64,000 nt of DNA. Origin: Streptomyces glaucescens (GTDB taxonomy: Bacteria > Actinomycetota > Actinomycetes > Streptomycetales > Streptomycetaceae). How positions within the stretch are numbered: the stretch's first letter is position 1; the number at the start of each line of letters is the position of its first letter. This document shows, piece after piece, positions 8,525 to 18,396 of the stretch. Under the pieces are notes generated by a model, which was not told the origin of the DNA, did no database searches, and saw only the letters and a program-made list of their open reading frames with translations. Position numbers and translations under genes: made by a program. The stretch covers positions 186,001-250,000 of the forward strand of contig NZ_CP009438.1 in assembly GCF_000761215.1 (NCBI RefSeq). Direction: 5' to 3'.

Positions 8525-9163
8525 CTAGCCCGTCACCTGCCGGCCGGCCCGCCGCCTGGCCCAGGACACCACCCCGGCCGCGAGGCCGCCGACGGCGGCG
8601 AGAAGTCCCAGCAGCCCTGCCGCCGCCCACAGGAGCAGACCGGTGCGGCTGTCGAGGGCCCGGGCCCGCACCGCGGTCGCCGCGACACTGCCCGACCGTT
8701 CGGTGAGGAAGTAGCGCGAGTCGTTGGAGTTCGCGCGGTGATCGCCGAGCAGGAAGAGCCGCCCCTCGGGCACCACCACGTCGTAGGCGACGGTCGTGCC
8801 CGAGGGGTCGCCGTCCTTCACGTACGGTTCGGCGAGGGGTTCGCCGTTCACCGTCACCGGACCGCCAGGGCCCTGCCGGACGCGGTCGCCGCCCAGGCCG
8901 ATCACGCGCTGCAGGACCGGCATGCCCTGATAGCGGTTCGCCGTCCGGTAGAACACCACATCGCCCCGCTGTATCTCGCCCGCGTCGATCTTCTCGAGGA
9001 AGACGAGATCTCCGGACGAGTAGGTCGGGGTCATGGCGTCGCTGTTGACCCTGGCCGACCCGTAGTTGCTCCCGATCACCAGGATCGAGCTCACGGCCAG
9101 AACCGTTCCGGTGGCGGCGAGCACCCACGCGGTGACCCTCGGTCCACGTCCAGTGCGGCTCAT
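8525..9163 (-). CDS. Signal peptidase I-like membrane protein lacking the Ser/Lys dyad
   Basis: 212 residues: N-terminal membrane helix (about 12-34), an S26-type extracytoplasmic domain, and a C-terminal membrane helix with a basic tail, the topology of Streptomyces signal peptidases. Box B reads NSDAMTPTY, with Ala where the catalytic Ser precedes Met. Box D reads LQRVIGLGGD, with Gln where the catalytic Lys precedes Arg. Box E (GDHRANSNDSR) is intact. The protein is therefore probably not a classical Ser-Lys peptidase. The ATG at 9163 follows AGGAGG that lies inside the end of the immunity gene, and only 1 nt separates the two genes, so it belongs to the RHS toxin operon. Confidence 0.85.
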   Translation of the reverse strand: MSRTGRGPRVTAWVLAATGTVLAVSSILVIGSNYGSARVNSDAMTPTYSSGDLVFLEKIDAGEIQRGDVVFYRTANRYQGMPVLQRVIGLGGDRVRQGPGGPVTVNGEPLAEPYVKDGDPSGTTVAYDVVVPEGRLFLLGDHRANSNDSRYFLTERSGSVAATAVRARALDSRTGLLLWAAAGLLGLLAAVGGLAAGVVSWARRRAGRQVTG

Positions 9164-9164
9164 G

Positions 9165-9692
9165 TCACGCCTCCTGTCCGGGTGTGAAGGTCGCGCCGAG
9201 GTTGTAGTGGGCGATCCCGAAGGGCTGGAAATCCGCATCCGCGAGCACTCGGTAGAGGAATTCCGAGGTGGACATCTCGTACCGGCACCACTCGTCGTCC
9301 TCGGCTCGGGCGAGGATGGGGTACTCGCCGGGCCGCTGAGCGTCGATCAGCCAGCAGTACTGGTCGCCCCATTCCGTGAAGGCCCAGGTGGCGAGGCCCT
9401 TGCCGCCCGGCGCGTACACCGAGTAGGGGTCCACTGCGGAGACCTCACCGGTCGTCGGGTCCCGGTCGACGGCGAGATGCGCGCGCCACTGCGACATGAA
9501 GTCGAAGACGACACCCTCGTCACGGGCGAGGAAATAGACGGAATCGGCGAACGTGCCGCCGCCGAATGCCTCGAAGAGTTCTTTGTAGTCAGCCGGCAGC
9601 GGGATGCCCAACTCCTCCTCCACCGCCGCCCAGTCGACCGGGATTCCGAGCGGCTTCCACCCCGTCAGCTCGATCAGACGCTGCACCCACAT
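9165..9692 (-). CDS. SUKH (SMI1/KNR4) family immunity protein
   Basis: 175 residues, a SUKH-fold protein: the N-terminal region WAAVEEELGIPLPADYKELFEAFGGG is the family signature, followed by an aromatic C-terminal half. SUKH proteins neutralise polymorphic nuclease toxins by binding them. This gene lies directly downstream of the RHS nuclease toxin on the same strand, about 100 bp after its stop, the expected place for the cognate immunity gene. The ATG at 9692 (MWVQRL) has GAAAGG upstream; the longer frame through the hairpin is rejected. A very stable hairpin stands between toxin and immunity genes. Confidence 0.88.
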   Translation of the reverse strand: MWVQRLIELTGWKPLGIPVDWAAVEEELGIPLPADYKELFEAFGGGTFADSVYFLARDEGVVFDFMSQWRAHLAVDRDPTTGEVSAVDPYSVYAPGGKGLATWAFTEWGDQYCWLIDAQRPGEYPILARAEDDEWCRYEMSTSEFLYRVLADADFQPFGIAHYNLGATFTPGQEA

Positions 9693-9722
9693 GTGGCAAC
9701 CTTTCACAAGGGAGAAGAAGGA

Positions 9723-9762
9723 GGGTGTGGGGGAATATCGTGACCGATATTCCCCCACACCC
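9723..9762 (-). terminator. Perfect 18-bp hairpin between toxin and immunity genes
   Basis: GGGTGTGGGGGAATATCG (9723-9740) pairs exactly with CGATATTCCCCCACACCC (9745-9762) around a 4-nt loop. It starts 30 nt after the toxin stop and ends 30 nt before the immunity start. It may act as a partial terminator, an RNA processing site or a 3' stabiliser that sets the toxin:immunity ratio. Confidence 0.75.
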
Positions 9763-9792
9763 ATTGTATCTTCAGCGAATCAGGCGACTATC

Positions 9793-12700
9793 TCAGGGCT
9801 TGGGCTGAAGTCCTGAGGGTGTGTTCCAGATCGTGATGGGGTCGAGCGGCATTTCCCCGGTGTCCATGTTCAGCCATTTGATGGTCAGATAGTCGGGGGC
9901 GCCTTTTCGGCCGGTGTAGTGGGCGGTCACCTCGTAGTAGACGGTGTCCCCGGCCGCCACCATCTTGGCGACCTGGTTCTCCACCTTCTTCATGTCGGAC
10001 CCGTTGGGCGTGGCGTACAGGGCCACCAGGTTCCGGCGGTCGGTACCGCTGCCGCCCAGCGTGTTGGCCAGCAGGTGACCGCGGTTCATCCCGCCCGCCA
10101 TGCCCGGCGGGATGGTTCCCGGGTGCTCCCTCATCGGACGCGGCACCGGCGTGCCCGCGATCAGGGAGTCCGGGTCGCCCATCTTCTGGCCCTTGTTGTT
10201 GATCCAGCTGAAGTCGCCCTTGTTGAGGCAGGCCCTGACCCCCTGCGCCCTGTTGTGCTTGTCGAGGGGCTGGTAGAAGGTCATGCTCTGGTCGTCGGTG
10301 CAGTTGGCCTCCGTGAACGGGAAGAGCGTGTCCGCGGGCACCCAGTCCCAGTCGTCCTCGGGCGTGGTGAGCCGGCCCTTGCTGAGGTCGCCCGAGTGCT
10401 CGGACGAGTACCCGTTGGGGGCCGTCTCGTTGTACCAGCCGATGCCGGTGAGGAAGGTGTCGAGGACGGTGCCCCAGCCGCCCTTCGTCTTCTTCGCGCC
10501 GCCGACGACGAAGTCACTGGCGTCATCGAAGAAGTCCTCGCAGGCGTCCCAGCCGAAGCAGTGGCCGTCCATCTCCACGAAGGTGGTGGGGTTGCCGCCC
10601 GTGAAGGCGTAGCGGTTGCCGGTGTACGGGTCCGAGCCGAGGCCCATGTCCGCGAGGGCGCCGTTGTACATGTCCCGGCTGGTGAACCGGTTGAGGCCCG
10701 GGTTGTAGTCCCGGAAGCCCATGTCGTACGTACCGGCGTGGGCGTCCCACCGCTTGGAGTTGTAGCGGTAGGGGTTGTACGCCTCCTTCGTCGGGTCGCC
10801 CGCGTCGGGCTTGTCGATGCCGGTGAACTCCGACTCGTCGTCCGAGCCGTACGCCGTGTAGCCGTACGTGGCGGTGGCGTTGCCGTCCTTGTCGGTCAGC
10901 GTCTCGACGTCGGTGTGCGAGTTGTAGCCGTAGTAGCCGTCCTCGCTGGTGCCGTCGTCCTTGTGCGTGACCTGGGACAGGCGCTCGCCCCACGGGCTGT
11001 ACTGGTAGGACTTGGTGAGTTCGCCGGCGACTTCCTCGCCCAGCACCTCGGTCGACAGGCCCAGGTAGCTGAAGTCGGTCGTCTTGCCGTCGGCCGTCTT
11101 GGAGGCCGTGCGGTCCAGCGGGTCGAAGGTGTACTTGGTCGTCTTCAGCGCGCCGGCGTCGTCCATCTTCTGGGACTCGACGACATGGTCGAAGCCGTCG
11201 TACACCGAGCGCTCGATGACCTTGCCGCCGCCGGTCACGGACTCCTGGCGGCCGAACGGGTCGTAGTTGTAGGTCGCCGTCGAGCCGCCCGCGGTCGCCG
11301 AGAGCAGCCGGTTGCGGTCGTACGCGTAGGTGGTGGTGACGTCCTTGACCGTCTGGCTGATGACGTTGGAGTTGTCGTCGTGGACGTACGTGTCGGTGCT
11401 CGCGCCGTTGCCGGTCTTGACCGACTTGGCGAGCCGGTTCGCGGGGTCGTAGGTGTAGTTGGTGGTCGACTCGAGGTAGGCCGACTGGTTGTCGGCGTTC
11501 ATCTTCTTCGCGATGTCCTGCGCCTTGTTCCCGTTGGGGTCGTAGGCGTAGGTGTGCGAGGAGACGAGGATGCCGTTCGGCTTCTTCTCCGTGGTCGTCC
11601 TGACCGCACCGTTCAGGTAGTAGGTGTAGTCGACCGTGTTCTTGTTGTTCTTGGTCTCCCGGAGCTTCAGGCCCCGGTCGGTGTAGGTGTAGGACGTCAC
11701 CTTCGGCGAGGCGTCCGTCGGGCTCTTGCCCACCGAGACCGTCTTGACCAGGTCGCGCAGGTCGTAGGTGTACTTGGAGTACTGGTCGGGGTGGGTGATC
11801 GACTCCGGCTTGCCGTTGGCGTCGTACACGTACGACGTCGACTGCTTCTCCTGGCCGGCGAGCGCCTCGGTCACCTTCTGGACCTGGTTGAGGCCCGTGT
11901 ACGTGATCGTGTACGCGTCGATCCTGGCACCGGAGGAGGTGTCGTCGATCGAGGTCAGGTTGCCGTTGACGTCGTAGGCGTAGGCGAAGGACTTCTTCTC
12001 GCTGTCGGTCTCACCCGAGGTGTCGCGCACCAGTTTGACCGCGTCCGCGACGACGGTCCCGCCGGCGTTCTGCTCCAGCTTCAGCCGGGCGTCGTTGCCC
12101 TGCTTGAGGCTGTAGGAGCCGAGCGGCACCCAGGTGCCGGCGGACGCGTTCTGGTCCTTGGTCACCGCCGGGTGGGTGGTCGTGCCCTGGGACAGGGTGT
12201 ACTTCGCCGTCGTGGCGGCGCCGGTCACCTTCGGGTACTTCACGTACGCGGTGTAGGTGCCGTCCCTGGGGATGTTCAGCGTCCACGTGTGGGCGTCGGT
12301 TCCCGTGCCGGCCGCGTGCGTGCGGTGGTCGTAGCCCTGCTGCCCGGCGGCGTTCCCCTTCGTCCAGGTACCCGTGAAGGAGGTGTGCTGGGTGTCGGAG
12401 TTGTCCACCAGGACCACCGACCTGCCCACCGGGACGCCGTCGTCCGCCTTGGACTTCAGCTTGCCGTCGGGGTAGTACGACCACGTCATGGTGCGTTCCG
12501 AGGAGCCGCCCGCGGAGGTGAGCGTGCGGGCCTTCTGCTGGCCCAGATCGGTGTAGTCGAAGGTGGTGGTGATGTCCCACGGGTCGGTGGACTTCTTCGT
12601 CCAGCCGTTGTCGTAGTACTCGAAGACGGTGTCGTTGCGGACCGTCTGGCCCTCCGACGGCGGCAGCGAGCTCTTCGCCACCCGGCCCACGGCGTCGTAC

Positions 12701-15700
12701 ACGGTCTGCGTGTAGACGTCGGGGTTGTTGTAGCGGCCGTCGTTCGGGTCGTACGGCAGGAACTTCTTGACCGGCCGGTTCAGCGCGTCGTACTCGGTGC
12801 GCTGGGTGAAGTCGTCGGCGGTGGCGGTGGCCGTGCCCCGCGGGCTGATCACCTTGGTCGTGTTGCCGACCTGGTCGTACTCGTACCGGGTCGTGCGGAA
12901 CGTGGTGCCCTCGTAGGGGACCCGGACCTCCTTCTGCTTGCCCCGCTCGTCGTAGTCGATGTACGTGACGTTGCCCTCGGGGTCCTTGGTCTCGACGACC
13001 AGGGAGTCCTTGTCGTAGGTGGTCGAGGTGGACTTGCCGGCCGCGTTCGTGACCGAGGTGACCCGGTGGTTCAGGTCGTAGGAGGTCTTGGTCAGGAAGT
13101 CGGACGGGTCCGCCGTGGCGTTCTTCTTCGGGTCGACGATCTGGGTGACGTTGCCGACGTCGTCGTACGAGTAGGAGATCTTGTCCTGCGCGGAGTTCAC
13201 CACGGAGACCAGCTGGTAGATCTCGTCGTACGCGTTGGTGATGACGTGGTCGTCCGGGTCCGAGGTGGTCAGTACGCCCTTCGGCTCGGTCGTCGTCAGG
13301 AGGTTGCCGACCTTGTCGTAGGTGTAGACCGTCCTGCGCTCGCCGGAGGTGGCCGTGTCCTTCGGCGCGGTGTCCGAGGTGATCTGGTCCGCCGCGTCGT
13401 ACACCGCCGTGGACACCGCGCCGTTGGGCGCGGTCGCCTTGGTGACGTTGTCGTTCGCGTCGTACTCCGGCGCCGGCATCGTGATCAGCACGCCGGCCGC
13501 CTGGTCCTTCGGGACCGTCTTCACCGTCGGGCGGCCGAACGCGTCGTACTCCTGCGTGGTCTTCTTGCCCAGCGCGTCGGTGACCTCGCGGACCTGGCCG
13601 CGCGCGTCGTAGACGTAGGCCGTCGACTTGCCCAGCGCGTCGGTGATCTTCGCCGGGAAGCCCGTGGGGCCGAACTCGCTGTTGGCCGTCGGGTTGCCGT
13701 TGGCGTCGGTCGCCTTGGTCAGCTGACCGTGGGCGTCGTACTCGTACTTGGTGGTGTAGTCGTCCGCCGTCGACGTCGCGACGCCCTTGGGGTCGGTGAC
13801 CGTCTTCAGGTTGCCGAAGGTGTCATAGCCGAACCGCCATGTGCGGCCCTCCGGGGAGGTCTTGCTGACCAGGTCGACGGAGTAGCCGTCCAGACGGGTC
13901 TGGTAGCCGTACTGCTGGGAGCCGGCCGGGTAGGTGCCCGGGGCGCATTCCGAGGCGGCCGGGACACCGGACTTGTTGTTCTCCGCGTCCCGGGACCAGA
14001 GCGGGTAGCCGGTCCGCTGGTCGTAGCAGTAGGCGCTCTTGGCCCCGTTGGCCTCCTCCATGTACGTGACGTTGTTGTCCGCGTCCCACGCCATCCTGGT
14101 GGTCTGGGACTTGGCGTTGGTCGTCTCGACGGGGCGGCCGAAGTCGTCCGTCACGTAGGACGTGGTGTGCGACTCCGCGTCCGTCACCCTGGTGTCGGTG
14201 AACTTGGCGTTCGACGCGTTCGCCGCGTACGTGAACCCGGTCGTCCCGTTCAGGCGGTCGGTGACCGTCTTGGCCCACCAGTGGTACTTGGGGTCGTCAC
14301 CGGCCGACGGCTCGTTGTACGCCAGTTTCGTGGCGTTGCCGCGCGGGTCGGTGATCTGGACCAACTTGACGTTCTTGTTGCCCTGCGTGGCGTCGTACAC
14401 GAAGCCGAAGACCTTCGGCTGGGCCGTGCCCGCGCCGTCGGTCATCCTGGTCAGCAGGCCCTTGTCCGAGTACTCGAACGTGAGCTTGCGCCCGGAGATG
14501 TCGGTGACCGACCGGATGTGGTCCTCGGTCTTCGGCGAGGTCGCCTCGGCCTTGTCGTAGTAGTCGACCGTGAGCGACTGCCGGCCCGCCGGGTCCGTGA
14601 CGTAGACCAGGAACTTGGTCGGCTTGTTGTTGGACTTGCGCTCCTGGTACGTGAACGTCTGCGTGTTGCCGTTCTGGTCGGTCGCGGACGTCATGTAGCC
14701 GTCGCAGCCGAACAGGAAGCGGGTGCCGTCGGGGCGGGTGAGCGTCCAGGCGTCCGGGACCGGGTCCTTGGCCGGGGTGCAGTCCAGGCCCGCCTTGGCC
14801 GTGATCCGGTAGTGGACGCCGGCCGGGGCCTTCCACGTGCCGTCCGCCTGCTTGCGGAAGACGTGCGTGGTGCCGTCGCCGTCCGGGAGGCGGATCTCCG
14901 TCGGGTGCGGGTTGGGGTGGAAGTCCAGCGGGGCACCGAGCCGGATCGGGCCCGAGGCCTGGAAGGACCAGCCGTGGCCGGAGACCGTGTCCGAGGTGTC
15001 CAGCGAGTTGTACGCCACCCGGAAGAACGTGTTCAGGCCGCGGCCGGGGTTGGTGAACGCGTTGTACTGCCACACGCTGTTGCCGGCCGCCAGGTTGTTC
15101 ATCACCGACGAGCCGGCGCCGGTGTTCTTGCCGGTGTAGGAGTAGAACTTCTCCATGCCCAGCTGGTTGGACGTCGGGTCCTCGACGGCGACGTTCTGCC
15201 GCAGGCCGGGGACGCCGGAGGCGGTGGAGACCCAGGCGCCGGTCGTCTTGTTCTGGACGTCCCAGGTCAGGACGTAGTCCGTCCGCTTGTTGCCGTTGTC
15301 CGAGTTGACCGGCGTCCTGACGGCGGCCCGCAGGTCGACGGTGTCGCCCGGCACCAGGTCCTTCGGCAGGGCCGTCCGGAGCTGGTTGCCGCCGTTGGTG
15401 ACGTCCGTGCCGTCGGGCAGGGTCCACCGGTACGACAGCACGTGGTCGGCGGCCGTCCAGGAAGCGGTGGTGGTGTTGGTGAGGGTGAAGTCGACCGTGT
15501 AGTCGCTGTTGGGCGTCATGCGCGCGGGGGTCTGCGGCGCGTAGTACGTCGAGGCGGTCGTCGAGTCGATGTACGTGACCACGACGCGGGGCCGCAGTCG
15601 CTGCTCGGTGCCCTCGGAGGACAGGAACAGCGTCCTCTCCTGCGCCGCCGTCTCGTCGGCCATCTTGATGACGACGCCCCGCTGCGAGGCGGGAGTGGTC

Positions 15701-18396
15701 ACCCAGGACTGGGCGAGGGAGGTGATGTTCCAGTCGTGCCGGGCGGGGTCGTTCGTCTTCGGGCCCGTGTCGCCCGCCACGGCACCGAAGTCACCGCCGG
15801 CCGTGGTCCAGTTCGTGGTGGCGTTCGCCTTGACCCAGGTGGCCGTGGCCTCGTCGAAGTCGCGGGTGAGCGGGCGGATCTCGTAGAGGGCGCCGGCGGC
15901 GTCGGTGGCGGTCTGGGTGGACCACAGGCGCACCTTCGCGTCCAGCACCCGGGCCGTCTGCGGGATGCCCAGGGCCGGGAACTTCAGCACCGCGCGGGTG
16001 TCGCCGTAGGTGGTGGAGTTGTTGCCGACGCTCAGCCAGTTCTTGGGTCCGCCGTCGTCGATGGTGTCGTGCGCCGACGTCGGCCGGGCCGCGGAGAGCG
16101 TGGTGTCCTGGACCGCGTCGAGGACCTTGGTCGTCCGGCCCGCCTTGGGCAGGCGCACGAGCTGGGTGGGCGCGCCGACGACCTGCCCGTCCTTCGTCTT
16201 GACCGCGACCATGTAGTAGTACGCGCGGCCGAACGGATCGGGGTCGTCCGCCTTCGTCGGTGTCGCCGAGGTGTCCGTGTACGACGTGGTGCCCGCGGCG
16301 ACCGGGGCGACGAGCGTCGCGGCCGACGGCGTGAACGTCTGGCTGACGGAGCGGTGGACCTGGTACTCGACGAGGTCGTCGCCGGTGCCGACCGGGTCCT
16401 GGTCGTCGTACGCGGACCAGGTGAGCTCCGCGCCGGTGTCGTGGATGGTGGTCGGGGCGGCGAGGTCGACGCCCTGCCGGCCGAACGTCAGCACCAGGCG
16501 CGGGTAGTTGGCGGTCTCACCGCCGTAACCGAACTCGGAGCCCTCGTACCGCGGACCGCCCTTGGGGCCGTTCGCGGACTCGTCACCCGCCTTGACCACG
16601 AACCCGTTGTTCGCGTACGTCCCGTCGATCCACTGCTGGACCGTCCTGGTCACGGGGAAGCTGTGCCAGGTGTTGAGCTCGCCCGGCTTCTTGGTGACCA
16701 CGCCGCCCTTGGTGAACCGGACCGCGTCCGCGATCACCGAGGTCGTGGTCGACGCGGGGCCGTCACCGAGGACTATCTTGCCCAGGGTGCCCGCCTTGAA
16801 CGGGTGCGAGCCCAGCGTCTTCCACACGCCGCCCGTGCCGGCCTGCTGGTCGACCGTGTAGGTCTTCGACCCGCCGTCGTAGGTGACGGTGTAGGGGGCG
16901 CTCGTCGCGCGGTCCGAGGCGGAGACGTAGTGCGCCTCGACCTGGTAGGTGCCGTCCTCGGGGAGGCTCGGCTGCCAGGTGTAGGTGTCGCCCGAGACCG
17001 AGTCCTTGTTGTACAGGTAGTCCTGGTTGACGGCGTACTGCGTGTACGCGGTGTTGCCCGACGCGGGCCAGGCGCCGACGGCCGCCGTCCTCCCGGTCTC
17101 GCCGTCGTCGACCACCACCGCGGTGCCGGACAGCTCGCCGGTGATCGCGCCGGCGTTGTTCCAGGTGGCCTGGTCCTCCGTCCAGGGCTGGGTGGCGCGG
17201 TGCGCCTCCAGCCGTACCTCCGTGTCACCGGCGGTGTGCGTCTGGTCGTAGTACAGCCGGAGATCGGCCGAGTCCACCTTCGTGCCGGCCGGGACGCCGG
17301 TCAGCGGGAACTTCAGCAGCGCCCGGGAGGAGCCGGTGCTGGTGTTGCCGACCGACAGCCGCCAGTTGTCGTCGTAGTTGGACGCCGGGCCGTCCGAGGA
17401 GATCATCACGTCCTGGGCCGTGGTCGGCGTCGGCGCGATGGCGATCGTCGGGTCGATGGTGACCGGGTACCGGCGCTCCGGCGCGGCCAGCCAGGCAGGG
17501 TCCGGGGTGACGCGGAGCGTCCAGCCTTTTCCGGCCCTGGCCAGCTTCTGGGTGACCTTCTCGCTGTGGGCGACGCCGTACGGCGACCGGGCGTCCTTCC
17601 CCGCGTCCGTCATGAACGCCGGAGGGATCACCAGGACCGGGTGCGCGCCCTCGCCGTAGAAGGAGACCGAGCCGTCCCTGCCCGCCTTCGGCGTCAGTCC
17701 GCCCGCGTCCAGGGTGAAGGTGAAGGAGACCGGGCCCGAGGGCTTGCGGTCCAGGACGATGTTCTCCTTCACGCGACCCGGTCCGACCTGGTACGACAGG
17801 TCGGCGCCGGCCACGGCGTCCTTGTACGTGACGGTGTCGCCCTGGGCGACGGGGGCCAGCTCGGCCGCGCCCTGGAGGCCGAGGGTGACGGCGTGCCCGG
17901 CACCGGCCTCGAAGCGGAGCATCCGGCTCGGGTCCGAGCCGAACCAGCTGCGGGCCGCGTTGGTGGTGTTGGCGAAGTCGAAGCCCGCGGTGCCGGTCGG
18001 GGTGACCGTCGGATCGATGTCCTTCCAGGACTTCCCCGCCCGGTATCCCGTCGGCACGGCGGACACCTCGGCCTGGACCCGGCCGTCGGACAGCCTCCAG
18101 TACCGGGCGTTCTCCGTGCGTCTGCCCGTCAGCTCCGCGACGCGCTCCGCCTTCCCGGCCGCCTTGCCCTTCGGCAGCTTCTCCCGGCTCGGCAGCGTGG
18201 GGGTACCTCCGGTCGACGGTTCCTCCGGTCCGTCCGGCTCGCCCTCGTCCCCGGAGAACCAGCCGACGAAGGCGTCGACGACACCCTCGCCGTCGTCGGG
18301 GGTAACCGGTGCCGCGTACGCGACTTGGGGCAGCATGGTCCCGGCCACCGCCGACACCACGAGGCAGGCTATTGCCCGCCCATATCTGACTTTCAC
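9793..18396 (-). CDS. Giant secreted RHS-repeat polymorphic toxin with C-terminal DNA/RNA nuclease
   Basis: 2,867 residues. A Sec signal peptide (VKVRYGRAIACLVVSAVAG..., cut after AYA) is followed by a DNRLRE adhesion-type domain (about 325-640) interrupted by a golvesin-like beta domain (about 440-560), an FN3-like stretch, a second DNRLRE (about 755-945), many YD/RHS repeats (about 1080-2530) with a second golvesin-like insert (about 1990-2125), and the RHS core motif with YDMGFRDYNPGLNRFTSRD (about 2555-2575). The variable tail (from about 2600) ends in a nuclease with RGHLLANTLGG and NLVALY, typical of DNA/RNA non-specific endonucleases. The GTG at 18396 has GAAAGGGA upstream. With the SUKH gene it forms a contact-type toxin/immunity pair. 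Confidence 0.93.
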   Translation of the reverse strand: MKVRYGRAIACLVVSAVAGTMLPQVAYAAPVTPDDGEGVVDAFVGWFSGDEGEPDGPEEPSTGGTPTLPSREKLPKGKAAGKAERVAELTGRRTENARYWRLSDGRVQAEVSAVPTGYRAGKSWKDIDPTVTPTGTAGFDFANTTNAARSWFGSDPSRMLRFEAGAGHAVTLGLQGAAELAPVAQGDTVTYKDAVAGADLSYQVGPGRVKENIVLDRKPSGPVSFTFTLDAGGLTPKAGRDGSVSFYGEGAHPVLVIPPAFMTDAGKDARSPYGVAHSEKVTQKLARAGKGWTLRVTPDPAWLAAPERRYPVTIDPTIAIAPTPTTAQDVMISSDGPASNYDDNWRLSVGNTSTGSSRALLKFPLTGVPAGTKVDSADLRLYYDQTHTAGDTEVRLEAHRATQPWTEDQATWNNAGAITGELSGTAVVVDDGETGRTAAVGAWPASGNTAYTQYAVNQDYLYNKDSVSGDTYTWQPSLPEDGTYQVEAHYVSASDRATSAPYTVTYDGGSKTYTVDQQAGTGGVWKTLGSHPFKAGTLGKIVLGDGPASTTTSVIADAVRFTKGGVVTKKPGELNTWHSFPVTRTVQQWIDGTYANNGFVVKAGDESANGPKGGPRYEGSEFGYGGETANYPRLVLTFGRQGVDLAAPTTIHDTGAELTWSAYDDQDPVGTGDDLVEYQVHRSVSQTFTPSAATLVAPVAAGTTSYTDTSATPTKADDPDPFGRAYYYMVAVKTKDGQVVGAPTQLVRLPKAGRTTKVLDAVQDTTLSAARPTSAHDTIDDGGPKNWLSVGNNSTTYGDTRAVLKFPALGIPQTARVLDAKVRLWSTQTATDAAGALYEIRPLTRDFDEATATWVKANATTNWTTAGGDFGAVAGDTGPKTNDPARHDWNITSLAQSWVTTPASQRGVVIKMADETAAQERTLFLSSEGTEQRLRPRVVVTYIDSTTASTYYAPQTPARMTPNSDYTVDFTLTNTTTASWTAADHVLSYRWTLPDGTDVTNGGNQLRTALPKDLVPGDTVDLRAAVRTPVNSDNGNKRTDYVLTWDVQNKTTGAWVSTASGVPGLRQNVAVEDPTSNQLGMEKFYSYTGKNTGAGSSVMNNLAAGNSVWQYNAFTNPGRGLNTFFRVAYNSLDTSDTVSGHGWSFQASGPIRLGAPLDFHPNPHPTEIRLPDGDGTTHVFRKQADGTWKAPAGVHYRITAKAGLDCTPAKDPVPDAWTLTRPDGTRFLFGCDGYMTSATDQNGNTQTFTYQERKSNNKPTKFLVYVTDPAGRQSLTVDYYDKAEATSPKTEDHIRSVTDISGRKLTFEYSDKGLLTRMTDGAGTAQPKVFGFVYDATQGNKNVKLVQITDPRGNATKLAYNEPSAGDDPKYHWWAKTVTDRLNGTTGFTYAANASNAKFTDTRVTDAESHTTSYVTDDFGRPVETTNAKSQTTRMAWDADNNVTYMEEANGAKSAYCYDQRTGYPLWSRDAENNKSGVPAASECAPGTYPAGSQQYGYQTRLDGYSVDLVSKTSPEGRTWRFGYDTFGNLKTVTDPKGVATSTADDYTTKYEYDAHGQLTKATDANGNPTANSEFGPTGFPAKITDALGKSTAYVYDARGQVREVTDALGKKTTQEYDAFGRPTVKTVPKDQAAGVLITMPAPEYDANDNVTKATAPNGAVSTAVYDAADQITSDTAPKDTATSGERRTVYTYDKVGNLLTTTEPKGVLTTSDPDDHVITNAYDEIYQLVSVVNSAQDKISYSYDDVGNVTQIVDPKKNATADPSDFLTKTSYDLNHRVTSVTNAAGKSTSTTYDKDSLVVETKDPEGNVTYIDYDERGKQKEVRVPYEGTTFRTTRYEYDQVGNTTKVISPRGTATATADDFTQRTEYDALNRPVKKFLPYDPNDGRYNNPDVYTQTVYDAVGRVAKSSLPPSEGQTVRNDTVFEYYDNGWTKKSTDPWDITTTFDYTDLGQQKARTLTSAGGSSERTMTWSYYPDGKLKSKADDGVPVGRSVVLVDNSDTQHTSFTGTWTKGNAAGQQGYDHRTHAAGTGTDAHTWTLNIPRDGTYTAYVKYPKVTGAATTAKYTLSQGTTTHPAVTKDQNASAGTWVPLGSYSLKQGNDARLKLEQNAGGTVVADAVKLVRDTSGETDSEKKSFAYAYDVNGNLTSIDDTSSGARIDAYTITYTGLNQVQKVTEALAGQEKQSTSYVYDANGKPESITHPDQYSKYTYDLRDLVKTVSVGKSPTDASPKVTSYTYTDRGLKLRETKNNKNTVDYTYYLNGAVRTTTEKKPNGILVSSHTYAYDPNGNKAQDIAKKMNADNQSAYLESTTNYTYDPANRLAKSVKTGNGASTDTYVHDDNSNVISQTVKDVTTTYAYDRNRLLSATAGGSTATYNYDPFGRQESVTGGGKVIERSVYDGFDHVVESQKMDDAGALKTTKYTFDPLDRTASKTADGKTTDFSYLGLSTEVLGEEVAGELTKSYQYSPWGERLSQVTHKDDGTSEDGYYGYNSHTDVETLTDKDGNATATYGYTAYGSDDESEFTGIDKPDAGDPTKEAYNPYRYNSKRWDAHAGTYDMGFRDYNPGLNRFTSRDMYNGALADMGLGSDPYTGNRYAFTGGNPTTFVEMDGHCFGWDACEDFFDDASDFVVGGAKKTKGGWGTVLDTFLTGIGWYNETAPNGYSSEHSGDLSKGRLTTPEDDWDWVPADTLFPFTEANCTDDQSMTFYQPLDKHNRAQGVRACLNKGDFSWINNKGQKMGDPDSLIAGTPVPRPMREHPGTIPPGMAGGMNRGHLLANTLGGSGTDRRNLVALYATPNGSDMKKVENQVAKMVAAGDTVYYEVTAHYTGRKGAPDYLTIKWLNMDTGEMPLDPITIWNTPSGLQPKP

